From contig JADKGI010000030.1 in assembly GCA_016722285.1 (NCBI GenBank), positions 1-64,000 on the forward strand: a DNA stretch of 64,000 bases, written 5' to 3'. Origin of the DNA: Saprospiraceae bacterium. Its GTDB lineage: Bacteria; Bacteroidota; Bacteroidia; Chitinophagales; Saprospiraceae. Positions 31,111-40,852 of the stretch are shown in pieces. The notes beneath the pieces are model-generated. The model was not told the origin of the DNA, ran no database searches, and was given only the letters and a program-made list of their open reading frames with translations. Position numbers and translations under genes: made by a program. How positions within the stretch are numbered: position 1 is the first letter of the stretch; every line of letters starts with the position of its first letter.

Positions 31111-31237
31111 GCCACAAAAGTAATCAATCAGGTACTATCCTGCAAATAGATACTCCTAATATCGGGCAAATGGAAAGTTAATCCATCTTATTGTTAGCTT
31201 AGTCTATTAAATGTATTAGGATAAGCAGTTCATTTTA

Positions 31238-31245
31238 TATCTTTG
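31238..31245 (+). promoter_or_regulatory. Bacteroidota -7 promoter element before lytS-like gene
   Basis: TATCTTTG matches TAnnTTTG, 27 bp before the GTG start at 31273; TTAG about 18 bp upstream is a poor -33 element. Confidence 0.35.
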
Positions 31246-31272
31246 TTCATCAATTAATGATTTTAAATTTAA

Positions 31273-32328
31273 GTGACAGCTGTATTACCGGAACTGAAAA
31301 ATCAATTTAAAAAGTGGTCAAAGCGTGATTCTTTTTATCATATTGTATTTTGGCTCTCATTGTTTCTGGTGAGTCTCGTTGCCAGTATTCCACAAATGGG
31401 ACTTGCCCTGGCTTTTCTCACAGATGTAGTCAATGTTGGTTTTTTTGCTATTATTGCGTATTTCAATTTTTACTATTTGTTTCCAAAATATTTGAAAGAC
31501 CGGAATCTGTGGTGGCATTTTGCTGCGTTGGTGCTTGCATCATTATTATTAACACCTATCAAAACTCTTTTTTTCTTTTGGGTTTCCACGGGTTATCATC
31601 AGACCCAATATTTGTATATATCAAATCAAATGTTTATTTTCCTGTCAACTTTTTTTGTTGGAACTTCTACTACCATATATCAGGTAATGAATGACTGGCT
31701 TGTACAGCAAAGGGATAAAAAGGATCTCGAAAGTCAAAACCTCCAATCTGAACTCAAATTTTTAAAATCTCAGATAAATCCGCATTTCCTTTTTAATACA
31801 TTAAACAGTTTGTATGCACTTACGTTGAAGAAATCTGATCAGGCACCCGAAATAGTATTAAAACTATCAGAAATGATGAGGTATATGCTTTATGAGTGTA
31901 ACGAAAAAGAAGTACCACTAAGTAAAGAAATCAACTATCTAAAAAATTATCTCGAACTGGAAAAACTCAGGCATGGAAATAAAATGCTCATTGATTTAAA
32001 GATAAATGGAAAAATTAAGGATCAGAAAATCGCGCCTTTGATGTTGATCCCTTTTATAGAAACTTCATTTAAACATGGGATTAACAATCAAATATCACAA
32101 GGTTTTGTAAATTTGGAGTTGAATGTGATGAACCAGGATCTTCATATGGCTCTGGAAAATAGTAAATCTCCATCCTTACCCAAAATGAACGGAAAAAGAT
32201 CCGGAGGAATCGGACTTGTTAATGTAAAGCGGCGCATGACAATACTTTATCCTGAGAAACATCATTTGGACATAAGTGAAAGCCCGAATACTTATAAAAT
32301 AGAATTGAGCCTGAGTCTCTCAAATTGA
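31273..32328 (+). CDS. LytS-family sensor histidine kinase
   Basis: Inner-membrane sensor kinase of 351 residues. About four membrane segments occupy residues 20-140 (FYHIVFWLSLFLVSLVAS and following), with no sizeable periplasmic domain. A short coiled coil follows, then the His_kinase domain with the phosphoacceptor in SQINPHFLFNTLNSLYALTL. The ATPase region has LMLIPFIETSFKHGI (N box) and GGIGLVNVKRRMTILYP (G box). The start is a GTG. It is followed after 23 bp by a LytTR response regulator, its obvious partner. The signal is unknown. Confidence 0.93.
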   Translation: MTAVLPELKNQFKKWSKRDSFYHIVFWLSLFLVSLVASIPQMGLALAFLTDVVNVGFFAIIAYFNFYYLFPKYLKDRNLWWHFAALVLASLLLTPIKTLFFFWVSTGYHQTQYLYISNQMFIFLSTFFVGTSTTIYQVMNDWLVQQRDKKDLESQNLQSELKFLKSQINPHFLFNTLNSLYALTLKKSDQAPEIVLKLSEMMRYMLYECNEKEVPLSKEINYLKNYLELEKLRHGNKMLIDLKINGKIKDQKIAPLMLIPFIETSFKHGINNQISQGFVNLELNVMNQDLHMALENSKSPSLPKMNGKRSGGIGLVNVKRRMTILYPEKHHLDISESPNTYKIELSLSLSN

Positions 32329-32351
32329 CCCATAAAACAAATTAACTTAAA

Positions 32352-33077
32352 ATGATCAAAGCAATTATCGTAGATGACGAACCCCTGGCACTTGAAGTGC
32401 TTGAAACATATATAAGTCAGATTCCTGAAATCCAACTTATAAAAAAATGTGAAAATTCCTTTGAAGCAAATGAAGCATTAAGAAAAAATCAGATTGATCT
32501 GATGTTTCTTGATATTCAGATGCCGCAACTTTCAGGTATTGACTTCCTTAAAACCCTATCAAATCCACCATGCGTCATATTTACGACCGCATATCCTGAT
32601 TATGCCGTAGAAGGATTTGAACTCAATGCTGTAGATTATTTGCTCAAGCCGATATCTCTGGAGAGATTTCTGAAAGCGGTCAATAAGGTATCAGAAAAAT
32701 TATCGAGTCGAAAAATCGACCATGAAAATGCCACCCATGAAGGTGCTGAAGATTTCTTTTTTGTCAAAGCGGATAAAAAACTGGTAAAAATAAATTTTGA
32801 TGACATACTATACATTGAAGGTTTGAAAGACTATGTAATCATCAGGCAGGAAACAGGTAGAGTAATAACCCTTCAAACAATGAAGAGCCTTGAAGAAAGA
32901 TTACCGGATGCAAAATTTAAGAGAGTTCACCGATCTTTTATTGTAAATATCAAAAGGATCACAGCCATTTTAGGAAATATGGTAGAACTCATGGAAGCCG
33001 GCAAAATTAAACAGCTACCCATTGGTAAAAATTATCGGGATGAATTACTTGACCTGATTAATGAAAACAAACTTTGA
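32352..33077 (+). CDS. LytTR-family response regulator
   Basis: A 241-residue response regulator. The receiver domain (about 1-120) has the acidic pocket AIIVDDEPLA, the phosphoacceptor Asp in LMFLDIQMPQLSG, and Lys in NAVDYLLKPIS. The C-terminal LytTR DNA-binding domain (about 135-238) has DILYIEGLKDYVIIR, FKRVHRSFIVNIKRI and KQLPIGKNYRDEL. Partner of the kinase just upstream. Such pairs in Bacteroidota often control surface and envelope functions, but the target genes here are unknown. Confidence 0.94.
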   Translation: MIKAIIVDDEPLALEVLETYISQIPEIQLIKKCENSFEANEALRKNQIDLMFLDIQMPQLSGIDFLKTLSNPPCVIFTTAYPDYAVEGFELNAVDYLLKPISLERFLKAVNKVSEKLSSRKIDHENATHEGAEDFFFVKADKKLVKINFDDILYIEGLKDYVIIRQETGRVITLQTMKSLEERLPDAKFKRVHRSFIVNIKRITAILGNMVELMEAGKIKQLPIGKNYRDELLDLINENKL

Positions 33078-33234
33078 TTTTAGTTTAAGCAATCCAACTT
33101 TCTCAGGTTTATGCATTGTCAATTGATTGATTTATTGCTTGTTATGATTTCTGATACCTTTTGAGTGACAGCATCACTTACTTATCAAATTTTTTTAATA
33201 AAAAACCATCTTTAATTTTACGAACATAAAGACA

Positions 33235-34695
33235 TTACAATTCAAAGCATCCCATATCGGGCTTGGACTTTCTAAGGTTTCCTGAAAGGTCATATTTTAT
33301 ATTCACATTAGGAGTGGCTTTACCTAAAGCAACGGACAAACTGTCTAACCTGTAATTATTTTCATTTTTGTTTCTGAATAACTTATCGGTATTTTTAATA
33401 TTTATGCAAGAGATACAATTATCAAAAAAGTCAGGATAATTTTTGGGAAGGAGCAATTCGTCAACTTTCACAGCACAATTGGTAAATTTATATTTAAAAG
33501 CAGATTTTTCACCTGCCATGACCAGACCTACTTCGTCTTTGTCAGAACCTGCAAATATGCAATTGGTAAAATTAGCATTGAGTCTGTAAACCCGGGCACC
33601 TTGACTGCACAGCGGATCTGAACAGTAAAAATCTGTTAGTACGACAGATTCATTTTGTCCTTCATAACTCCCTACTGTGCAATAATTGAATGTATAATCT
33701 CCGCCATATGTCAGTTGCATGCCATAGTTGCTATTGTCATACATGAGGCAATTTTCAGCGTACACCTTGGACTGTCTGGCAATGATTGCGGGCCCTCCGG
33801 TGTTGTAAATCTGACAATTGTACAAGGATACATCTGCAAGGGAATCAATCCTAAGTCCATAAATAGAGTTTTTGATGATCGTATTTGACAACTTATTGGA
33901 TCTGCTTAATTGCCAGAAAAGTAGCCCTACCCACTGCGATTTTACATCTTCATACTCTTTTTCGAGCCGGTCACCCTGGATGATTACCGGCTTGTCTATG
34001 GTACCCCGTGAGTCCAGTTTTCCATCTTTGTTAAAAACGAGCAATCCGTCATTATAAGCTGTCAATGAGTCTCTTACCACTCCACCGTGCACATATATTC
34101 TGGTGCCTGGCGGGAGTACAAGCTTGCAACTGTCTATGATGAGAATACCATAGATTACATATGGTTTCGGGTCATTCCAGGTTCTTTCGCCAAAGTTGCA
34201 TGAGAGTAAGGCTCCCTTGCCCTTACCCAAGGTAGATGGAATATAATTTGCATTCTGTCCCCATGCTTCCAGATATATTGTGGATGATGTGCCGTTTACA
34301 CTGACACTTATCTGATCTTCTATGACAAACGGGGATATACTTATTGGTTTATTAGGATCTATAGTGGTCTCTACAAAAATATAGATACTATCGTTGCTGT
34401 TGATTTCTATATTTTTTGCCACAGGACCTTTGATACCGTCAGCATTGAATCTGAAAAAAGAATTTGTCTGATTTTTCAAAGTCACATCAACCAGAACGGG
34501 TTGAGACCTGGGATTGAAAACTTTGATATATCTGGTTGCTGATCCCAATGTAGTAAATACGGTATCAAAGCGTAGGGTATCCAGCGAAAATCTTAATTTT
34601 ACATCCCCTCCGGTATAGTAATCATCTCGCCTGCATGAGAGAAGGCAAATGTAGCTTAATACCCACAGCAAAATCCACGACCTATAATTTACCAC
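33235..34695 (-). CDS. Beta-helix repeat lipoprotein
   Basis: A 486-residue secreted lipoprotein. The N-terminus has a hydrophobic stretch ending in the lipobox-like LLSC (Cys about residue 21). The first 150 residues look like a beta-sandwich (TVFTTLGSATRYIKVFNPRSQP). From about 190 to 420 there are right-handed beta-helix style turns: NTIIKNSIYGLRIDSLADVS, NCQIYNTGGPAIIARQSKVY, NCLMYDNSNYGMQLTYGG. These are typical of parallel beta-helix proteins often annotated as choice-of-anchor or polysaccharide-associated. Substrate and role are not known. It converges with the LytTR regulator gene. Confidence 0.8.
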   Translation of the reverse strand: MVNYRSWILLWVLSYICLLSCRRDDYYTGGDVKLRFSLDTLRFDTVFTTLGSATRYIKVFNPRSQPVLVDVTLKNQTNSFFRFNADGIKGPVAKNIEINSNDSIYIFVETTIDPNKPISISPFVIEDQISVSVNGTSSTIYLEAWGQNANYIPSTLGKGKGALLSCNFGERTWNDPKPYVIYGILIIDSCKLVLPPGTRIYVHGGVVRDSLTAYNDGLLVFNKDGKLDSRGTIDKPVIIQGDRLEKEYEDVKSQWVGLLFWQLSRSNKLSNTIIKNSIYGLRIDSLADVSLYNCQIYNTGGPAIIARQSKVYAENCLMYDNSNYGMQLTYGGDYTFNYCTVGSYEGQNESVVLTDFYCSDPLCSQGARVYRLNANFTNCIFAGSDKDEVGLVMAGEKSAFKYKFTNCAVKVDELLLPKNYPDFFDNCISCINIKNTDKLFRNKNENNYRLDSLSVALGKATPNVNIKYDLSGNLRKSKPDMGCFEL

Positions 34696-35379
34696 GTATT
34701 TAAAAATTTAAATTCACCAATACAAACGATGATTATGTAAAAATATTCCTAAATGGTCCCAAAATTATCTAATTTAAAGTAATTATTTAGAGCAAATTTT
34801 GTAATCGGGTTTTTTGCAGGCTGCGTGGCTGATTTGTAAAAGCAGCAATCTAATATTGTTGCATATCTGCAATTTTATTCTCGATTAGTAATTGTTTAGT
34901 TATGTACAATTTCAATTAAAAATTGTCAATTTTTAGTGATATTTATTATTTTTTTCTTAAATAACGAAGTTATCCACTCAAAAAGTAGCATCGTCTGACA
35001 AAAAATTACTTTATTGTTATGAATTGAAAGCATATACCAAATAATTATAATTTGAATATTTTAATAATTTTTCAAAAGTAAGTCATTCCTGAAGAAAAAG
35101 GTAGATTATTGGCAATGTATATTTGTTTCAGTGTATGCTGAATTTCAAACAAGCTGTTTTTTTTTTAATCAATTTGTTTTATTTTTACATGAATAATAAT
35201 GGAAATTATATTTTGCAATGATTTCGGAAAAGTATTTGTCAATGTTCGACCTGGTGGTTTAATTAATGATAGATAGAATATCCCACTTTAGATTTGATGT
35301 TTAAAACAGCCATTTTGTAAAATCTGGGAAAATTAGATTTTCGATAATCAAAAAATTAATTAATACAAATAAGCTTCAA
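34696..35379. other. 684-bp non-coding gap
   Basis: Very AT-rich sequence between the divergent lipoprotein and amidohydrolase genes. I find no convincing frame, tRNA or strong hairpin. A single TTATCCAC, resembling a DnaA box, occurs near 34969 but stands alone. The gap presumably holds both divergent promoters. Confidence 0.6.
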
Positions 35380-37041
35380 ATGAATATAATATGTAGAATT
35401 TTTCCAATTATGATTTTTTTTACCGCTTGTCAAAATGATGGAATCAAAGCTGATCTGATTATAAGAAATGCTGTAATCTGGACAGGAAATGATGAGAATA
35501 CAGAAGCCCAAGCTATGGCATTGTCAGGAGATACCATCATGGCATTAGGGACAAATGCTGACATGATGCAATTTAGTGGCGCCAATACAGAAGTAATCGA
35601 CCTTAAAGGCCGGTTTGTTATTCCTGGGTTTATTGACAGTCATGTTCATTTGATATCAGGAGGGCGGAGTTTGTTAAGTGTTGATCTGAGAGATGCCGGA
35701 ACTCCTGAAGAATTTACGGGGAGGATAGCTGCTTTTGCCGGAAAACTTCAACCCAATGAATGGATTTTTGAAGCAAATTGGGATCATACCCTTTGGGGTG
35801 GTGCACTGCCACAAAAAGGATGGATAGATAATTTCACTTCCAAAAATCCTGTCGCTGTTTTTCGATTGGACGGTCACATGGTTCTTGCAAATTCACTTGC
35901 TCTGGCAATAGCAGGAATAGATAAAAATACTCCTGATGTATCTGGCGGCACCATTGTTCGTGATAAATTGGGAAATCCAACCGGAATTCTCAAGGACAAT
36001 GCCATAAACCTCCTTACTGATAAAATTCCGCCCATGTCTGAAAAACAGAGATTGAATTGCTTTCAAAATGCGATAAATTACTTTTTATCTAATGGTGTCA
36101 CAACTGTACATGACGTGGATGGATTCAATAAAGATTTTGAAAGCTATAGTACAGCATTGCATTTAAGGAATGCCGGAGAACTAAAAGTTCGTATCTACTC
36201 TGCCATGCCACTGAATGAATGGGATCGTCTGGCAAAAATGAAAAGGGATGATGACAAATGGTTAAAAACCGGTTGCCTGAAAGGATTTGTGGACGGATCG
36301 CTTGGCTCACATACGGCAGCATTTCAGGATGTATATTCTGACAAAAAAGATGATAAAGGTTTATTTCTTAATACGGAAGATGATCTTTATAAATGGATTT
36401 CCGCTTCTGACAGAGCAGGTCTGCAGGTTTTTGTTCATGCTATTGGGGATCTGGCTATCCATACGCTCCTCAATATATATGAAAGAGTGACTCTTGAAAA
36501 CGGGGGCAGAGACCGGCGATTCAGAATAGAGCATACCCAGCATCTTTTGCCATCTGATATTAAGAGATTTGCAAAACTCAAAGTAATAGCGAGCATGCAG
36601 CCATATCATTGTATAGATGATGGCAGGTGGGCTGAAGAATATATAGGTGCACAAAGAATAAAAACAACGTATGCATTCAAATCTCTGATAGAAGACAATG
36701 CCGTACTTTCATTCGGTAGCGATTGGTCAGTAGCGCCGGCATCGCCTGTCATGGGCATATATGCCGCTGTAACTAGAAGCACTTTGGATGGGAAAAATCC
36801 GAATGGATGGGTTCCTGAGCAGAAAATAAGTGTTCGGGAAGCTTTAAAAGCTTACACCAAAAATGCTGCCTACGCTTCTTTTGATGAAAACATAAAGGGA
36901 ACCTTAGAGACTGGTAAGCTGGCTGATTTTGTAGTATTAAATGAAAATATATTTAAAACAGAACCAAGCCAAATCAAAAATATTAAGGTCCTGCAAACTT
37001 TTGTCGGGGGAAAAATGGTGTATGAAAACATGGATAAATGA
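35380..37041 (+). CDS. Amidohydrolase family lipoprotein (YtcJ-like)
   Basis: A 553-residue member of the amidohydrolase 3 (YtcJ-like) family of metal-dependent hydrolases. The N-terminus is hydrophobic and ends in FFTAC, a lipobox, so the enzyme is probably anchored in an outer or periplasmic membrane leaflet. Metal-site and family motifs: FIDSHVHLISGG, VDGSLGSHTAAF, FVHAIGDLAIH, RIEHTQHL, and FGSDWSVAPASP near the end, then TGKLADFVVLNEN. The natural substrate of this family is rarely known. The 684-bp gap upstream suggests its own promoter, and the gene stands alone. Confidence 0.9.
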   Translation: MNIICRIFPIMIFFTACQNDGIKADLIIRNAVIWTGNDENTEAQAMALSGDTIMALGTNADMMQFSGANTEVIDLKGRFVIPGFIDSHVHLISGGRSLLSVDLRDAGTPEEFTGRIAAFAGKLQPNEWIFEANWDHTLWGGALPQKGWIDNFTSKNPVAVFRLDGHMVLANSLALAIAGIDKNTPDVSGGTIVRDKLGNPTGILKDNAINLLTDKIPPMSEKQRLNCFQNAINYFLSNGVTTVHDVDGFNKDFESYSTALHLRNAGELKVRIYSAMPLNEWDRLAKMKRDDDKWLKTGCLKGFVDGSLGSHTAAFQDVYSDKKDDKGLFLNTEDDLYKWISASDRAGLQVFVHAIGDLAIHTLLNIYERVTLENGGRDRRFRIEHTQHLLPSDIKRFAKLKVIASMQPYHCIDDGRWAEEYIGAQRIKTTYAFKSLIEDNAVLSFGSDWSVAPASPVMGIYAAVTRSTLDGKNPNGWVPEQKISVREALKAYTKNAAYASFDENIKGTLETGKLADFVVLNENIFKTEPSQIKNIKVLQTFVGGKMVYENMDK

Positions 37042-37182
37042 TATTGTACTCAAAACGTTTTCATATCCATTTCTAACTCTAAATGGCTATTTAACTAATT
37101 ACTAATATGAATTCAACAGTGTTAATAAGAAAAATTCAATTCACCCAAATAGGAATAGAAATCATATTTGAATGTGGTCGAT

Positions 37183-38090
37183 TCAATATACCTTAGACAT
37201 AGGATTCATTTTATATAAAGGTCCAAATAGAAAAAAAAGATATTCAGCAAAGAAGAAAATCCAAAAAACCTTATAAAACCGGACTACAGACTTATGTATT
37301 TCGAGTTTAACTAAGTAAGCATTTAAGGAAAATAATAAGAGTGCTGCTAAGTGACAAAAGAGTAAAAAGAATTCGTTCTATGCATAACACCACCATATTG
37401 TTATTATGTATGCAAAACTAAGCAATAAAAACCCAAACCAAAAAACCGTATTGACGGAATATAATACCGCCATAGTTTTAAATCTAAATTTTGTGTCTCC
37501 TTCGATATCAGGTAAATCTTTAAACCAGGCTATTACAGTACTGAATGCTATCACAAACCGGTAAGTGACCACAATTCAGGGTCAGGGGTGCCTAATTGAC
37601 CTAAAGCAGCATACCTGAAGTAAAAGTACATGCCAACATTTACAAGGATGCCTCTTACAATAATGATCGATAAAGCGGCTGGCAGATGATGTTTTTTAAG
37701 TTGAATAGTAGGTACAGAGTAAATAACCCCAATAAAAAGAATAATGACTATCAGCCAACCTAAAATCTAAGACAATAAAAATGATCCGATTAGTGAAATA
37801 CCAAAACAAACCCTGATAATTCGATTTGCAGTCTGAAGTGAAAGAACACCAGAGGCCAGAGGTAGATCTGGCTTATTCAGCTTATCCAATTCCACATAAA
37901 TGATTTGATTTAATCCTACAATAAATATATTGCATGAAATTCCGACAACTAATGTAGCCATCAACAATGGCAGGTGATTGGTATATTCAGTATTTTTAAG
38001 GGCCAGCAAGTAGAGTGTCAAAATACTTACAACTGAACCAATGATGGTGTGAGGACGACTAAATTTCCAAAAAATCAAAATAGTAGATAA
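37183..38090 (-). pseudogene. UbiA prenyltransferase, homogentisate phytyltransferase-like remnant
   Basis: An integral membrane prenyltransferase of about 300 codons, broken several times. It reads FWKFSRPHTIIGS, then GLNQIIYVELDKLNKPDLPLA, where the first catalytic motif NQxxDxxxD has Tyr (codon 37896-37898) in place of the first Asp. The second motif, KDLPDIEGD, is intact. An in-frame TAG at 37769-37767 follows SFLLS; a base is lost near 37569 (TT for TTT in SLTGFVIAF); another in-frame TAG lies at 37380-37378 before NEFFLLFCHLAALLLF. The end, FYKVFWIFFFAEYLFF, is the typical C-terminus of homogentisate phytyltransferases (VTE2/HPT). No ATG start is found; TTG at 38078 is possible. Two stops plus a lost metal ligand indicate real decay. 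Confidence 0.8.
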
Positions 38091-38162
38091 GCGGGATGGG
38101 TTACTTTCATTCAGGTTTTATTTTTGATCACTGTTAGGAAAGCGGGAAACCAGAAAGCTCAA

Positions 38163-38839
38163 TTACTTCAATTTTCCAAATAACAATCCATCGTTTAAGT
38201 ATTCTTCGTAATCTTTTGACTCTTTGATTTAAAAACAGAAATAATTCCATCTGTAAGTACTGTTAGAACATTTACAGGCAAAATATAGGTAAAAAGAATT
38301 CTATGCCATTTAAATGGTCTGATGATTGGAGTAAGTAGTATGACCCCGACGGTAGATGCAACGAATACTTGTAGAAGAGATAATAAACCTTGTTTTAGAA
38401 TTTCTACAAAGATAAAAGGCGAATTGTTAGACACCATTCTATTTATTAATTTTTTTTGCCCATGCTCCGTAAAATGATGGAAAGAATTATACATCGTATA
38501 AAGGTTGGAATCATCAGGCACTATGTCAAATACATCAATAGATTCAGGACTATAATTAACATTTATCAATGTTGGTGTAGATTGTGGATAGATATCTGTA
38601 AGAGTGGTGGTAACTTCAGATTTTTTTAATTTTTTTGAAATATAAATTGCCGGAAGACCACTACCACCGCATAAATCAATAATTTTTTTATTGTCAGCAA
38701 CAGCTAATATTTCATCAATTTTAATCGCAATCGGTTTATAAAGTTGCAGAATATCCACCATAATCCCGATATTTTCCATTTGGTATTTTTGTAAAACAGA
38801 TGGAAACAAATTAAAATCTTCCAACTCGTGTAACATCAT
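38163..38839 (-). CDS. Class I SAM-dependent methyltransferase (frame broken near the end)
   Basis: About 225 residues once one A is restored near 38215, in the stretch after FKSK. The read frame otherwise ends at 38195. The corrected tail is KESKDYEEYLNDGLLFGKLK, ending at TAA 38165-38163. Motif I for SAM binding is KIIDLCGGSGLPAIYISKKL, followed by TDIYPQSTPT and SFHHFTEHGQKKLI. From about residue 150 there is a hydrophobic stretch (LLQVFVASTVGVILLTPII), unusual for a soluble methyltransferase and suggesting membrane attachment. It lies upstream of the UbiA remnant on the same strand and is divergent from the phytol kinase-like gene, so a lipid or quinone substrate is a reasonable guess. 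Confidence 0.75.
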
Positions 38840-38888
38840 GCTCTTGATAGTGTTGTATTAGTTTTAAATAGTTCGCAATATAACTTCA

Positions 38889-40263
38889 TTGAATATATTT
38901 ACATTATATATTTCGATTACTTCATTAATTATGTTGACATTGATTGCCATGCGCATATTATTGAATAAGTCAATATTATCCATTGAATCAGGTCGTAAAA
39001 TATTGCATATGGTAGCTATCCTCCTGTGTGCACATGTGATCCATGAGACAGAATCAAGAATTTTTTTTGCTGTATGGTTTTTAATTTTTGGATCGATTTT
39101 AATGATGATTGCTCATAAAAATTTATTGATTCCGAGTGAAAAGCAAAGCTATGGAAAAGCGTTATTTCCCATAGCATTTGCATTCTTACTACTTTCTCCG
39201 ATTGAAATTGATTCTATTTTGTTTGGTGCCGTAACCTTAGGTATAAGTGACGTAATAGGAGGGTAGGTAGATTGCAAATTTGGGAAGCAAAAGATAATAT
39301 TTTTGACTGAGGAAAAGTCATGGTTAGGATTTATGGTCTTTTATATCTGTACATTATTTATTAGCATCTATTTTGTAGGATTTGTAAGAAATATCTTCAT
39401 TCTTGCCCTTATTCCGGCATTTACAGAATTATTTTCCTTTAAAGGAATTGATAATCTTGCAATTCAAATTTATAGTGCATTGTGGTTTAAGATTATAGTT
39501 AATCAGGTTGAATATTCAATGGTGAATAATTTCACACTCTTGGTTCTTATGGTTCTGTTTATTAGTCCATTGGAAAAAATGGCTTTCTGTCAGTGGATGT
39601 ACAGCTGCTTTATGGATAGGATCTATGATTTATATTCCGATTTCTACGGTGGATATAATACCGGTGGTTATGTTTTTTTAGTAGGTAGCTTGACGTCTAA
39701 ACTAAATAAAACAAATAAAGATGCCAATGGCCGCAGCGGTTCTCAGGTCCTGGCAAACGGAATCGTAGCATCTACCAGTTTTATTTTCTTTGTCAGGAAC
39801 AGGTTCAACTGTTTTTCAAATTGGTTTTTTGGCATCTATATGTATAAGTCTTGCAGATACTGGAAGCAGTGACATTGGAATTTATTTTCGCCAAAAAACT
39901 TATGATATTATAACTTTCAAGCCTCTTCAATCCGGGTTGTCGGGTGGGGTATCATTTGCAGGAACATTTGCCGGCTGCGCAGGGTCAATTATATTCTCTT
40001 TATTTTGAAACTATTTATTTGATTTGAGTTTTCAAAATACTTTTTCAATAGGTTTTTTCGGGTTTACCGGAATGATAATTGACAGCATTTTAGGCAGCTT
40101 ATGACAGATTAAGTGGATTTCTATCGATAACCAGATATCTGAAGATAATGGCCCAAATCAGAAAATTTTTCATGGAATTGAATGGGTAAGTAATGATTTG
40201 TTCAATTTTGGATCAAACCTTATCACTACTGGAACTCTGGTTATGATAATGAAAACTGTGTAA
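38889..40263 (+). pseudogene. Fused phytol kinase / phytyl-phosphate kinase (VTE5-VTE6-like) remnant
   Basis: The N-terminal part (TTG start; GRKILHMVAILLCAHVIHE, later LGISDVIGG and KFGKQKIIFL, then IPAFTELFSFKGIDNLAI) resembles the membrane phytol/dolichol kinase family; the usual GD motif is SD here. The C-terminal part (VGSLTSKLNKTNKDANGRSG, SQVLANGIVAS, LADTGSSDIGIY, ITFKPLQSGLSGGVSFAGTF, GIEWVSNDLFNF) is the DUF92/TIGR00297 family, which includes plant VTE6 phytyl-phosphate kinase. Damage: in-frame TAG at 39264-39266, frame changes near 39588, 39675 and 39790, and in-frame TGA at 40006-40008 and 40102-40104. With so many lesions it is almost surely inactive. The intact ancestor would turn phytol or geranylgeraniol into its diphosphate, the donor for the adjacent UbiA enzyme. 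Confidence 0.78.
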
Positions 40264-40491
40264 CCCGATTTAGAATGAATAATTTTTGCATTGGCTATTA
40301 AAATTTTATTATTAATAATTGATAAATCTATTAGAGTTAGGGAAGCTACAATTAAACAAAATATTATTAGGATTGAGTATATTAAAACATTGCCAGCAAT
40401 TTAAATTACCACAATAAAAAGCACTAATTACATTTAATGATCAGGACAAAACGACCCATTTTAAGTATAAAATTATAATAAATATTTTAAC

Positions 40492-40499
40492 TACATTTG
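40492..40499 (+). promoter_or_regulatory. Bacteroidota -7 promoter element before padR-like gene
   Basis: TACATTTG matches TAnnTTTG, 18 bp before the ATG at 40518, and is the same octamer as before yidC. Confidence 0.45.
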
Positions 40500-40517
40500 C
40501 GGTAAATATAACCAATA

Positions 40518-40850
40518 ATGAGTAAATTTCATTTAGGAGAATTTGAAGAAATCGTTTTACTTACTGTTGCAATTCTTAACGGAGAAGCTTATGGTGTAAG
40601 TCTCATTACAGAAATTGAAGACAGGCTTCAACGAAAGGTAAGTTTAGGAGCAATGCAAACAGTTCTCAAAAGACTTGAAGAAAAAAATTTTGTAAAGTCA
40701 GAATTTGGTGAAGCTACATATATCAGGGGCGGGAAAAGAAAGCGACTCTACGAAATTACAGGCAATGGCAGACAAATACTTAGTCTGTTAAAAGCACAGA
40801 GAAATTCTCTTTGGGACGCAATTCCAAAAGTGGTTTTTAAGTTTTCATAG
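40518..40850 (+). CDS. PadR-family transcriptional regulator
   Basis: A 110-residue winged-helix regulator. FEEIVLLTVAILNGEAYGVSLITEIEDRL is the typical PadR N-terminal helix pair, followed by the recognition helix region VSLGAMQTVLKRLEEKNFVKSE and the wing TYIRGGKRKRLYEITGNGRQIL. It has the short C-terminus of stand-alone PadR proteins. The next gene starts 2 bp after its stop and carries a permease prefix domain, the classic Bacteroidota pairing in which PadR represses an adjacent transport gene. Confidence 0.92.
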   Translation: MSKFHLGEFEEIVLLTVAILNGEAYGVSLITEIEDRLQRKVSLGAMQTVLKRLEEKNFVKSEFGEATYIRGGKRKRLYEITGNGRQILSLLKAQRNSLWDAIPKVVFKFS

Positions 40851-40852
40851 AC

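Noticed and set aside
34960..34985. Replication origin suggested by TTATCCAC near 34969 in an AT-rich gap
   Set aside because: It is a single DnaA-box-like match with no cluster and no dnaA, dnaN or gidA nearby.
40006..40104. In-frame TGA codons as selenocysteine or a changed genetic code
   Set aside because: TGA ends many intact genes here (for example rsmH, murG and the DPM1-like gene). No selenocysteine insertion element is visible and the affected positions are not redox sites.
40264..40400. Hydrophobic minus-strand frame after the VTE6-like remnant
   Set aside because: It has no start codon context and no recognisable motif, and AT-rich sequence commonly yields such frames.
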